Source of the DNA: Paramuribaculum sp.
Lineage (GTDB): Bacteria > Bacteroidota > Bacteroidia > Bacteroidales > Muribaculaceae
DNA length: 16,400 bases
Assembly: GCA_029051965.1 (NCBI GenBank)
Contig: JAIDJZ010000280.1
Span: 1 to 16,400, forward strand
Direction of reading: 5' to 3'
Positions 1-7,596 of the stretch are shown piece by piece. A program made the position numbers and the translations under genes. Within the stretch, counting starts at the first letter, position 1, and each line of letters begins with the position of its first letter. The notes below the pieces were generated by a model. That model ran no database searches. It saw nothing but the letters and a program-made list of their open reading frames with translations, and was not told where the DNA came from.

Positions 1-112
1 ATATCTCGATATTCTCCTTCCCTCCGCACCGGAATCGGCTAAAAAATAAGCTCGCATATTGTATAAATTAAATTTGAGCACTTACTTATGTCATAATAAT
101 GACTCATCCGGC

Positions 113-150
113 AAAAACACAGGCGCTGTGCCAAAATTTGACACAGCGCC
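113..150 (-). terminator. Intrinsic terminator after the distal ompH gene
   Basis: A 9-bp perfect stem, GGCGCTGTG (122-130) with CACAGCGCC (142-150), is extended inward by CAA/TTG after one mismatch. On the minus strand it is followed by five T residues (complement of 113-117). It starts 32 bases after the stop codon of the OmpH gene, the right place for its terminator. The stem sequence recurs at 10994-11030. The remaining bases 1-112 are AT-rich and I see no gene in them. Confidence 0.8.
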
Positions 151-181
151 AAGTATCTTTATACAGAGCTGAAGCTACTGA

Positions 182-679
182 TTACTTCATTAGAAGTTTG
201 GTTTTGACTGCACCTGTCACGTCGATGACATCTGTTCCTACATAAACGGGCGAGGTGTTTTCGAAAATCATAGTGTAGTTGCCTTCAGCACCAACTGAGT
301 TGATGGCGTTGATTACTTTCTGCTGAATGGGAGCGAGCAGCTGTTCCTGCTGACGCTGGAGGTCCTGAGCTGCGGTCTGACGGAACTGCTGGATTTTCTG
401 ATCGAGTTCCTGGAGTTCAGACATTCTGCGGTCGAGGATTGTCTGGGGCGATTTCTCTTCCTGTGCTTTCTGGAGTTCGCCGTATTTTTTCTCCATCTCG
501 CCCTGAAGGGCCTTGAATTCATCATCGTACTTCTTAGAAGCTGCTTCGAGCTGAGTCTGAGCTTCCTTGACATCAGCCATTTCGGACATGATTGTGTTAG
601 TGTTGACAATGCCAAACTTCTGAGCGAAGGCCATAGCAGGTATCGCAATTAAAACTGCGAGGAATAATCTTTTGATCAT
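182..679 (-). CDS. ompH: OmpH/Skp family periplasmic chaperone (distal copy)
   Basis: The 165-residue protein has a signal peptide (about residues 1-19, hydrophobic core LFLAVLIAIPAMAF, cleavage after AFA), then the OmpH-type start KFGIVNTNTIM. Next comes a long charged coiled coil (about residues 40-115) rich in Glu, Lys and Gln, and then a C-terminal beta segment. This is the Skp layout, in which a trimer with helical tentacles holds unfolded outer-membrane proteins in the periplasm. The length fits the family (about 160-170). It is the last gene of the bamA cluster and a diverged paralogue of the gene at 826-1347; a pair of ompH genes after bamA is common in Bacteroidales. It has its own promoter (745-776) and a terminator at 113-150, so it can be expressed apart from bamA. 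The start ATG is the only one compatible with the signal peptide. Confidence 0.9.
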   Translation of the reverse strand: MIKRLFLAVLIAIPAMAFAQKFGIVNTNTIMSEMADVKEAQTQLEAASKKYDDEFKALQGEMEKKYGELQKAQEEKSPQTILDRRMSELQELDQKIQQFRQTAAQDLQRQQEQLLAPIQQKVINAINSVGAEGNYTMIFENTSPVYVGTDVIDVTGAVKTKLLMK

Positions 680-744
680 GATTGTATAAGAAATAAATTT
701 ATGATTTTACACTAATTTAAGGTCGCTCGGTCTAAAACCGGTTG

Positions 745-776
745 CAAAGATAAGCTATTTTCAGTCAGTAAACAAA
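745..776 (-). promoter_or_regulatory. Bacteroidetes-type promoter of distal ompH
   Basis: Read on the minus strand there is TTTG (776-773), a 20-base spacer and TATCTTTG (752-745). This matches the primary sigma consensus of Bacteroides (TTTG, 19-21 bases, TAnnTTTG) in full. The expected transcription start is near 738, giving a leader of roughly 60 bases before the ATG at 679. It is the best complete promoter in the window. Confidence 0.8.
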
Positions 777-825
777 AAAAACTACCGGCGATCAGCATAA
801 TTCTAAATTATAGCTCTCTTGCCCG

Positions 826-1347
826 TCAATTCGCATAGCCGAGTTTGCCCAGGACTTCATTGCTGACATCAATGCGCGGAGAAGCAAAGATTATATCGGC
901 GGATGTTGCGCGGTCGAATATGCACATGTAGGCACGCTCTTCGGCCACTTTTTTCACCGCTTCGTAGACCTGTTCCTGAATAGGCTGCATGAGGGTCTGA
1001 CGTTTTTTGTAGAGTTCGCCTTCCGGCCCGAAATACTTATTGCGGAGTTCAGCTGCGGATTTCTCTTTTGCAACTATCTCTTCTTCCATTTTCTTTTTCT
1101 GATCGTCGGTCAGAAAAGGCATCTGGGATTTGTAGTTGTTATACATAGTCTCTGCTTCGCGACCGACATTCTCAACTTCTTTCTGCCAACGCTGCGAAAG
1201 CTGTTCGAGCTGATTGTTGGCCACTTCATAGGCCGGGATATTAGAGAGGATATATTCCATGTCGACCATTGCGAACTTCTGTGCCTGCGAGGAGAAGGAG
1301 CAGGCTACGATTGCGATAAACAACAAGAGCGATTTTCTGATGTTCAT
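826..1347 (-). CDS. ompH: OmpH/Skp family periplasmic chaperone (BamA-proximal copy)
   Basis: The 173-residue protein has a signal peptide (residues 1-22, cleavage after SQA), then KFAMVDMEYILSNIPAY, the usual OmpH beginning in Bacteroidetes. A Lys/Glu-rich coiled coil follows (about residues 40-125), and the C-terminal part, from about QPIQEQVYEAVKKVAEE, is the conserved end of the domain. The role is holding unfolded outer-membrane proteins for BamA. It lies 170 bases after the bamA stop, and I find no full promoter in that gap, so it is probably transcribed with bamA. Sequence similarity to the other copy is confined to family features, so the duplication is old. Confidence 0.9.
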   Translation of the reverse strand: MNIRKSLLLFIAIVACSFSSQAQKFAMVDMEYILSNIPAYEVANNQLEQLSQRWQKEVENVGREAETMYNNYKSQMPFLTDDQKKKMEEEIVAKEKSAAELRNKYFGPEGELYKKRQTLMQPIQEQVYEAVKKVAEERAYMCIFDRATSADIIFASPRIDVSNEVLGKLGYAN

Positions 1348-1445
1348 AGTTAAAAAAGATAGAGTGGGTTGGAAATCATATTATGGCCGGGATGCTGAGT
1401 TCAGAGCATTCAGCTAATGTTCCTAAAACAGAAGCCCGATTAATT

Positions 1446-1482
1446 AAAAGACGCCTGAGATGAGAAAAAGTTTAAACGTCTT
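1446..1482 (-). terminator. Weak hairpin after bamA
   Basis: AAGACG (1448-1453) can pair with CGTCTT (1477-1482) around a 23-base loop, and on the minus strand the stem runs into TTTT. The stem is short and the loop long, so this is at most a partial terminator. It would lower, not stop, read-through from bamA into ompH. The rest of the 1348-1517 gap shows only a short GCTGA/TCAGC inverted repeat. Confidence 0.3.
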
Positions 1483-1517
1483 CGCATTGAGGCCAGAATC
1501 CGTCGGAACAGTATTGC

Positions 1518-4154
1518 TTAGAATTCCTGACCGAGAATGAAGTGGAAGTGGCTTCCTCCACGCTGTCCGAAGACTTTGTCGAAACCATAAGCCCAGTCGA
1601 TACCCATCATTCCGACCATCGGGAGGAAGATACGGAGACCGACACCGGCCGAACGCTTGAGGTTGAACGGTGAGAAGTTCTTCACATCGGTCCATGCGTT
1701 ACCGCCTTCGATGAATGTCAGACCATAGATCGTTGTCGAGGTCTGAAGCATGAAGGGGAAATGGAGTTCCATGCCGAGACGTGTGTAGGCATAGCCTTCG
1801 CGTCCCCACGGGGTCAATGCTCCGTTGTCGTAGCCTCGCAGACCGATTGTTTCTGTCGCATAGGTGTAGGATCCTGTCATGCCGTCACCTCCGACATAGA
1901 ATGTCTCGAAGGGAGACTTGAGATATTTGTTATAGCTGCCGAGCAGACCGAAGTCGGCGCGGGTCATCAGGACGAGAGTCCACTGTCCGTTGGGATCTGT
2001 AAGCGGAGTATAGGTTCTTGACTGGAATTTGAGTTTCCAGTATTCGATCCACCGATAGAGCTCTTTTTTCGATTCGGTTGTGCCTTCCTCATAGAGTTTC
2101 TGCCAGTTTTTCTTGCCGAAAAGTGAAGCGGGAGGCGTCATCTGAAGGCTGAGAGAGAAAGTCGAACCACGGCGGGTGTAGAGAGGATTATCGATCGAGT
2201 TACGCGCAAGGGTCAGTCCCAGCACGAGAGAGTTCGAGGTGCCGTTGTTCATGTAATAGAGGTATTCCCAGTTCTTGAGATAGTACCAGTTGTAGCTAAG
2301 CTCCGCCTGGAAGGTGAAATAGTCATCCGGCCATTTCAGACGTTTTCCGAATCCGAGGCTGACGCCTACCATCTGGAGGACCTTGTTGGGGTCATAGGCG
2401 TTGTTAATCGAGTTCTGATAGTAGTCGTTATAGCTTGAGCCATATCCATATAAGTTCCCATAGTTCAATCCGTTGTAGAGATATGGGTTGGACCAAGTCG
2501 AGTTATAGTAGGATGAATTGACTCCGGTCTGCCGGCTGTAGTAGGCCGACACTGAGAGTGAGTTCGGGCGCTTGCCGCCAAACCAGGGATCAAGGAATGA
2601 GACGCTATAGGCCTGATAGTAGCGGGCATTCGTCTGGGCAGAGATGGTGAAAGTCTGACCTTCGCCCTGCGGGATGAGTCCTTTATAGGAACTGGGGTGG
2701 AGAAGGTTCTTTATCGAGAAGTTTGTGAACTTCAGGGCAAGTTTACCGATGACACCAGTCTGTCCCCAACCGAGCGAGAATTCGATCTGGTCGTTGGCCT
2801 TCGACTCGAGGTTGAAGAGGATGTCGACAGTTCCGTTTTCCTGATTCGGCTCAGGACGGATGTCCATGTTTTCGGGGTTGAAATGTCCGGTCTGAGCAAT
2901 TTCACGGGCCGAGCGCATGAGGTCGTCTTTCGAGAAGAGCTCACCCGGCTTAACGCGCAACTCGCGGCGGATGACCTTCTCATAGAGACGGTCGTTTCCG
3001 TTTATGACCACGTTGTTGATACGGGCCTGCGGGCCCTCCATCATTCTCATTTCAAGATCGATCGAGTCGCCTTCGACGTTGCGTTCGATCGGAACGAGAT
3101 CATAGAACAGATAACCGCGGTTCATGTAGAGGTTGGCGACAGCATCATCGTCGTCGGTCATTCGTTTGGAGAGCAATTTCTGATTATAGACATCGCCTTT
3201 CCTGATGCCGAGAACGTCGTTAAGGAAATCAGTCGGGAATACGGTGTTGCCAACCCACGAGATGTCGTTGATATAGTATTTCTTACCTTCTTCAAGAGTA
3301 ATGTAGACGTCAACGGTGTTGTCATCGTAGTTCACGACACTGTCGGAAATAATCTTTGCGTCGCGATAGCCCTTCTCGTTATATTTCTGAATGATTCGCT
3401 TGAGGTCGTCCTCATAGTCAGATTCGACGAATTTCTTCTGTTTGAAGAGGTTGAGAAGTTTTCCTTTCTCGTTGGTTTTCTTCATCGTACGCTGAATGGC
3501 GTTGTCGCTCATCACTTCGTTGCCATCAATGTAGATTTTATGGACTTTTACTTTCGAATTCTTGTTGACATTGATGTCGACGATCATTTCGTTTTTAGCC
3601 GAGAGGTCTTCGCGGAGAGTGATTTTCACGTCGGCATTACTGAAGCCTTTTGCGGCAAAATATTTTTTGATGATCGCTTCGGCACGATTCACGATGTTCT
3701 GAGTGATCTGATTGCCTTTATGAAGCTGAAGGCGTTCCTGCAGCTCGTCGCGCTCGCTCTTTTTCACACCATAGTAGTGGATGGCAGAGATGCGGGGCTG
3801 GGTGCGGAGGTCAATTGTGATCCACGCCTTGTCGCCGGCTGTTTTGTCGACGACGATGCGCACCTGACTGAAAAGGCCCTGCCGCCAGAGGCGCTTGCTC
3901 GCGGCGGTCAGTTCGGCTCCGGGGATGTCGATGCGCTCACCGATCTTCAGTCCGGCATAGCCGATAATCGTGTGGTCTTCATAGTTATCCGCACCTTTGA
4001 CCGATATTCCGGCAATTTCATAGGTCCGCGGAATCCCGGTGAAGATCACTTTCGGATTATGCAAAGTGTCAGCGGGAGTCTGAGCCGCCCCTTGAAAGCC
4101 CATAATAAAGCACAGGCAAATAATTGAAAATATTGCAAAAACTTTATGTCGCAT
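1518..4154 (-). CDS. bamA: BamA, outer-membrane protein assembly factor (Omp85 family)
   Basis: BamA is the core of the BAM complex, which folds beta-barrel proteins into the outer membrane. From the ATG at 4154 the protein has 878 residues and starts with a signal peptide (MRHKVFAIFSIICLCFIMG). Residues of about 40-440 form five POTRA repeats (for example VHKIYIDGNEV and INDISWVGNTV), and residues of about 450-878 form the 16-strand barrel. The lid-loop motif is visible as LRGYDN (residues 772-777), and the chain ends in Phe (FILGQEF), as outer-membrane barrels do. The reading frame stays open to 4226, and an in-frame ATG at 4190 is possible; I prefer 4154 because it places a normal n-region before the hydrophobic core and clears the uppS stop by 52 bases. 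Upstream uppS and downstream ompH genes are its usual partners. A Tyr/Asn-rich stretch lies at residues 547-587. Confidence 0.95.
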   Translation of the reverse strand: MRHKVFAIFSIICLCFIMGFQGAAQTPADTLHNPKVIFTGIPRTYEIAGISVKGADNYEDHTIIGYAGLKIGERIDIPGAELTAASKRLWRQGLFSQVRIVVDKTAGDKAWITIDLRTQPRISAIHYYGVKKSERDELQERLQLHKGNQITQNIVNRAEAIIKKYFAAKGFSNADVKITLREDLSAKNEMIVDINVNKNSKVKVHKIYIDGNEVMSDNAIQRTMKKTNEKGKLLNLFKQKKFVESDYEDDLKRIIQKYNEKGYRDAKIISDSVVNYDDNTVDVYITLEEGKKYYINDISWVGNTVFPTDFLNDVLGIRKGDVYNQKLLSKRMTDDDDAVANLYMNRGYLFYDLVPIERNVEGDSIDLEMRMMEGPQARINNVVINGNDRLYEKVIRRELRVKPGELFSKDDLMRSAREIAQTGHFNPENMDIRPEPNQENGTVDILFNLESKANDQIEFSLGWGQTGVIGKLALKFTNFSIKNLLHPSSYKGLIPQGEGQTFTISAQTNARYYQAYSVSFLDPWFGGKRPNSLSVSAYYSRQTGVNSSYYNSTWSNPYLYNGLNYGNLYGYGSSYNDYYQNSINNAYDPNKVLQMVGVSLGFGKRLKWPDDYFTFQAELSYNWYYLKNWEYLYYMNNGTSNSLVLGLTLARNSIDNPLYTRRGSTFSLSLQMTPPASLFGKKNWQKLYEEGTTESKKELYRWIEYWKLKFQSRTYTPLTDPNGQWTLVLMTRADFGLLGSYNKYLKSPFETFYVGGDGMTGSYTYATETIGLRGYDNGALTPWGREGYAYTRLGMELHFPFMLQTSTTIYGLTFIEGGNAWTDVKNFSPFNLKRSAGVGLRIFLPMVGMMGIDWAYGFDKVFGQRGGSHFHFILGQEF

Positions 4155-4206
4155 AGTCAAATATGAGGATATTACTTTTTTATATTGCATCAAAAATAAT
4201 GTGATT

Positions 4207-4974
4207 TCAGCCAATCGGACCGCCATCCGGCGCGGACACCTGCTCGGAAGTCAGTCCGAACCTGCGTTCGCGCCGCTGGTAGTCGGCCACCGCTTTCAGG
4301 AAATCTTCGGCTGTAAACGCCGGCCAATAGACAGGAGAGAAATAGAGTTCCGAATAGGCTATCTGCCAAAGGAGGAAGTTGGACACGCGCGAGTCACCTC
4401 CGGTCCGGATCAGCAGGTCCGGATCGGGAATTCCCGCAGTTGTCAGCATCGAGTCGACTGTTGACTCGGAAATCTCCTCCAGGGTCAGCTCGCCGGCAAC
4501 AGCCCGGGCTGCTATGCGCCTTGCAGCTTCAACGAGCTCCCAGCGCGACGAATAGCTGAGCGCGAGATTGACCTGAAGGCCAGTCCCTCCGGCGGTCGCA
4601 GCAATGCTTCGCTGAAGTGAATCATAGGACTCGGCCGGCATGCGCCCGACATCACCTATGACATTCAGCCTGACATTGTTTTTCACCAGATCGGGCGTTT
4701 CTTTTTCAAGGGCAACCACAATCAGATGAAGCAATGCGGCCACTTCTTCGGGGGGACGATTCCAGTTTTCAGTGCTGAAAGCATAGAGAGTCAGATATTT
4801 CACACCGATTTCCGAAGCTGCCGTAATGACAGTCCTGACAGTTTCGACTCCGGCCACATGACCGGCAGTGCGCTCCAGGCCCTGCGCCTTGGCCCAACGG
4901 CCGTTACCGTCCATGATTATGGCTATGTGAGCCGGAACGGACGCTGAATCTATCTGGATCGGTTTGGAATTCAT
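4207..4974 (-). CDS. uppS: Isoprenyl transferase, undecaprenyl diphosphate synthase
   Basis: This cytoplasmic cis-prenyltransferase adds isopentenyl diphosphate units to farnesyl diphosphate to make undecaprenyl diphosphate, the lipid carrier for peptidoglycan and surface glycans. The 255-residue chain has the family motifs in order: [10 protein letters not shown] (residues 19-28, catalytic Asp22), GH at 38-39, [11 protein letters not shown], and [18 protein letters not shown] followed by AYSELYF, whose Glu matches the metal-binding Glu213 of the E. coli enzyme. The usual RTGGE is RTGGD here (Asp194), a conservative change. Length is typical (about 240-255). It follows the DUF6089-like gene by 42 bases and precedes bamA by 52, so it reads as one operon. 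Its isoprene substrate comes from the pathway that includes IspG, encoded at 8643-10328. Confidence 0.95.
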   Translation of the reverse strand: MNSKPIQIDSASVPAHIAIIMDGNGRWAKAQGLERTAGHVAGVETVRTVITAASEIGVKYLTLYAFSTENWNRPPEEVAALLHLIVVALEKETPDLVKNNVRLNVIGDVGRMPAESYDSLQRSIAATAGGTGLQVNLALSYSSRWELVEAARRIAARAVAGELTLEEISESTVDSMLTTAGIPDPDLLIRTGGDSRVSNFLLWQIAYSELYFSPVYWPAFTAEDFLKAVADYQRRERRFGLTSEQVSAPDGGPIG

Positions 4975-5016
4975 CTGAGTTGGTTGATTGGTTAGGAATA
5001 TTATTGTTTATTCAGT

Positions 5017-5712
5017 TCAGTCAAGCCTGTTGCATGTTGAACATCTGGGTCCGAACTCATAACTGATGCCTACTGTCAGTCCTGAATACCAGTCGGTGTT
5101 TTTCAAGAAAGAACTCTTGATCAGATAGAGATCGGAAAGTGTCTCGCCGTCGACATTGTCGGCAAACACCTTCGTCATCGTGAATTCGGCCGAGAGGTTG
5201 ACTCTCCGCGATATCTTGTAGCGCACGCCCACACCCATCGGAACGGAAAAGGCCACATGTGTCGAACCGCCTGACGAAGCAAGCGTTGCACCGAGACCCA
5301 CACTGACGAACGGCGACCATCGTTTCAGCCGCTTATATGTTTCACCGATTCCGAAAGCAAAGAAGTTGCATTCGCCTCTGACAGAGAGGTCGGCTAAAGT
5401 CGATTTGAATGAATAGTTCTGACCGAAAGGCAACACATTCTCGAACTCGGCCGTATTGCCGGAGATCGTCGACATGCCGAGCTGTGCCCTGAGAGCCCAA
5501 CGGCTGTCGAACAGATAGCGCATATTGAGGTCGGCCGTCAGTCCCGGATGCTTGAAAAGGCTGCTTTCGTTGGCGTCTCCGAGATAACCGCTCATGCCCA
5601 CTCCGATTCCAAAATCATATTTGTAGCTCTCCACGTCGTCAGCGGCCGCAGCACTGAATGATACTGAAGCCAATGAAAAAGCCGGAATTAATATTCGCGT
5701 CAGTTTTTTCAC
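5017..5712 (-). CDS. Outer-membrane beta-barrel protein, DUF6089-like
   Basis: The 231-residue protein has a signal peptide (about residues 1-24, ending SAAAA) followed by alternating amphipathic strands (YDFGIGVGMSGYLGD, LTADLNMRYLFD, WSPFVSVGLGATL, GVGVRYKI, TVGISYEFG), as in a small eight-strand outer-membrane barrel. Position directly upstream of uppS and bamA, length, and the YLGD start match the DUF6089 family of Bacteroidales; that name is from memory of the neighbourhood. The function of the family is unknown, and placement in the bamA operon suggests an envelope-assembly or structural role. The tail after the last strand carries a Cys-x-x-Cys pair (CSTC). No promoter box is seen in the 63 bases before it, so it is probably transcribed from upstream of the lipoprotein gene. 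Confidence 0.75.
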   Translation of the reverse strand: MKKLTRILIPAFSLASVSFSAAAADDVESYKYDFGIGVGMSGYLGDANESSLFKHPGLTADLNMRYLFDSRWALRAQLGMSTISGNTAEFENVLPFGQNYSFKSTLADLSVRGECNFFAFGIGETYKRLKRWSPFVSVGLGATLASSGGSTHVAFSVPMGVGVRYKISRRVNLSAEFTMTKVFADNVDGETLSDLYLIKSSFLKNTDWYSGLTVGISYEFGPRCSTCNRLD

Positions 5713-5775
5713 TTTGTTATTGACTGATTCGTGGAATATATATCATGGAGAATGCAGAGCCTGATCGGGGGGAAA

Positions 5776-7290
5776 TTACTGGAGCGGCTTAAACATCAGT
5801 CGGTTGATTACGCCTCGCCATACGCGAGTGTTGATTTCGCCACTGTCGGCCGTACCGCCGAACAGGTAGATGTAGGGGCACTCCCACGACTCAATCGGCT
5901 TAACGCCTTTTGATACATTTTTCACAGAAAGCCATTGCGACATCACCGGAAGCTCAATCGATCGCCAGGCCGATGCGGCGCGCGATGAAATTGTATTTTC
6001 AAATACGAGCGCCGATGCTCCGGAAAGGGTCGGGATGCCGACAGGAAGCTGCATGAGCTCTCCTGCATTTGTCCAGTTTGCTCCGCGGTCATAGGAAATA
6101 TAGACCGTGCGCGAAAGTGTTCCGTCAGCCTGTGTGCCTCCGAAAGCAAGCAGCGCAGTCTGACGGGTGACGACCCAGTTGTCGCCCGATTTGAATGAGA
6201 AATAGGGTACGAGCACAGGTCCTGCTACCGCAGGCAGACCCGACGAGCTGATCGCGGCCCATCCGGACCCGTCGAAAGCCCACACAGCGCCTACAGGCTG
6301 GCCGGCGGCATTCTTTCCGCCGAACACCATCAGCATAGGCTCAACAGACCATTCCGAGACATAGGTAACGGCAGCGCTTGTTGCTTCAACGGGTGCAGAA
6401 GAGAGTACAGCGCCGCTTATGCCCTCGGGATAGGATACATAGCTGTAGGTCTCATCGGACTGACGGAGAACGCCGAGGACTGTCGTTCCGTAACCGCCGT
6501 AGAGATGGCTCATCTTCGCGTCGACAGAAGTCCAGGTCAGACCGCAGTCGGTCGATTTCAGAAGATTATCGTTGCCGTCGCGGGCATATAGTGCATCTGA
6601 AGTGGCAATGACTGAATTAACCACAAATCCGGCCGGAAGAGTCACCTGACTCACCTGCCAGTCGTTGTTGGCCGGATTGGAGGAGACCGCAACTGTCGAT
6701 GAAGATCCATCGGTTGCAAAGCAGACGGCCTTTCCGGCAAAGTCAACGGCATGAAGAGCCGAAGGATCTGATATGGTTGTCGGGAAAGCACACCACGAAG
6801 CGTTGCCCCAGGCAAGCGAATCGGGCTTCATTTTGTGGACATTGACAAAAATGCGATAGTCACGTTCGACCTTCTCGTTTGCCGAAACGAGATGAAGCGA
6901 GACATAGCCGCGGGAGAAGTCGATGGCGTGTGATGTGCTTTCGAGATAGTTGACCACAGTGTCTTTGCCGTCTGATCCGGGCATCGTGATGTCGGCCACA
7001 CTGACTGAAGAGAATGTCATCGAAACGCCGAGCGAGTCGACTCTGGTCCCAAGCGGGAGCGAGTCTGCGTTGAACACGGTTGCCGTGTTGAGATCTATCG
7101 AGAAATAGACCTGATCAAGATTCGACAGGATACTGTCGTCGGCATTCAGGCTGAAGGTTTTTACCATCACGGCAAACTCGGCGGAATCGTCAACAATATC
7201 GTCGCCATTGTCCGAGTCATTGCAGGCAGTAAACGCGACCAATCCGCAGAAAGCAAAAAACAACAGATAGAGAGGATTATATCTCTTCAT
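5776..7290 (-). CDS. Predicted surface lipoprotein, DUF6242-like
   Basis: The 504-residue protein opens with a lipoprotein signal peptide with lipobox FTAC (Cys23). The residues after the Cys, NDSDNGDD, are strongly acidic, like the export signal that sends Bacteroidetes lipoproteins to the cell surface. Residues of about 35-155 look like an immunoglobulin-like or cadherin-like N-terminal part. From about 165 on, repeated blocks with Trp, Gly and Asp (SWCAFPTTI, STDCGLTWTSVDA, YISYDRGANWTNAGEL, YIYLFGGTADSGEINTRVW) resemble the blades of a beta-propeller of the BNR/Kelch sort. The family I recall for this layout is DUF6242, of unknown function. It is the first gene of the block leading to uppS and bamA. 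The leader upstream contains a strong terminator (7378-7406), which may control it. Confidence 0.7.
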   Translation of the reverse strand: MKRYNPLYLLFFAFCGLVAFTACNDSDNGDDIVDDSAEFAVMVKTFSLNADDSILSNLDQVYFSIDLNTATVFNADSLPLGTRVDSLGVSMTFSSVSVADITMPGSDGKDTVVNYLESTSHAIDFSRGYVSLHLVSANEKVERDYRIFVNVHKMKPDSLAWGNASWCAFPTTISDPSALHAVDFAGKAVCFATDGSSSTVAVSSNPANNDWQVSQVTLPAGFVVNSVIATSDALYARDGNDNLLKSTDCGLTWTSVDAKMSHLYGGYGTTVLGVLRQSDETYSYVSYPEGISGAVLSSAPVEATSAAVTYVSEWSVEPMLMVFGGKNAAGQPVGAVWAFDGSGWAAISSSGLPAVAGPVLVPYFSFKSGDNWVVTRQTALLAFGGTQADGTLSRTVYISYDRGANWTNAGELMQLPVGIPTLSGASALVFENTISSRAASAWRSIELPVMSQWLSVKNVSKGVKPIESWECPYIYLFGGTADSGEINTRVWRGVINRLMFKPLQ

Positions 7291-7377
7291 AAAAGAATAT
7301 CTTCATAAATTAAAGTGGCTCAAGTCAAAACGGGCTTTCTCAAACCGGAAGCTCATCCATTCTCCCGACAGGATCAG

Positions 7378-7406
7378 AAAAAATACCGGAAAAGACACAC
7401 CGGTAT
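7378..7406 (-). terminator. Strong intrinsic terminator
   Basis: On the minus strand ATACCGG (7406-7400), a 10-base loop and CCGGTAT (7389-7383) form a 7-bp stem that runs directly into a run of six T residues. It ends the candidate RNA that begins near 7489 and can also stop transcripts from ribD. Because it stands upstream of the lipoprotein gene with no promoter visible in between, it could act as an attenuator. Confidence 0.8.
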
Positions 7407-7489
7407 CGTCTCCCGCGGCCGGCAGAGGCTGGCTCAATTCACCGGCATTGCCGGATCCAGCTCTGAAAAGAGACACTGGTTAATGGTTC
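7378..7489 (-). ncRNA. Candidate structured small RNA or attenuator leader
   Basis: A transcript from the promoter box at 7496-7503 would start near 7489 and end at the terminator, about 110 nt long. Stems seen by eye are GTCTC (7475-7471 area) with GAGAC (7413-7409 area), enclosing CAGAGCTGG with CCAGCCTCTG (nine pairs and one bulged C), which in turn encloses CCGGC-AAT-GCCGG. The nesting of three stems before a good terminator is more than expected from intergenic drift. I do not recognise an Rfam family. It may be a free regulatory RNA or the 5' leader of the DUF6242-like gene, since the CCGGT of the inner hairpin could also pair with the ACCGG of the terminator arm. Confidence 0.45.
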
Positions 7490-7495
7490 AAGTTG

Positions 7496-7503
7496 CAAAG
7501 GTA
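7496..7503 (-). promoter_or_regulatory. -7 promoter box of the candidate RNA / lipoprotein leader
   Basis: TACCTTTG on the minus strand fits the TAnnTTTG consensus exactly. The nearest TTTG upstream (7533-7530) is 26 bases away, longer than the usual 19-21, so the -33 part is weak or absent. Confidence 0.55.
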
Positions 7504-7596
7504 ACAAGTTTTTAAGAAATAGTAAGGACCAAAAAGTTAAATTTGGTAATGAAAACAGGTTTTTAGAAACCGGCAGCCCTTTACAGCAGTGAATTT

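Larger units (their letters stand above)
7291..7596. other. 306-base intergenic region between ribD and the lipoprotein gene
   Basis: No credible protein gene is present on either strand. Reading on the minus strand from the ribD stop, the region holds a short GGTTT/AAACC hairpin, an AT-rich stretch, a TACCTTTG promoter box (7503-7496), a highly structured segment, an intrinsic terminator (7406-7378), and then about 85 bases up to the lipoprotein ATG. That last part has no clear promoter of its own. Confidence 0.7.

Noticed and set aside
2697..4127. 476-codon open frame on the plus strand opposite bamA
   Set aside because: It is antisense to a certain bamA gene, has no recognisable domain or signal, and its length follows from the rarity of TTA, CTA and TCA codons in bamA.
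7410..7440. GAGCCAG...CTGCC resembling the B12 box of cobalamin riboswitches
   Set aside because: The rest of the cobalamin riboswitch core is absent, the RNA is too short, and the downstream gene has no link with B12.
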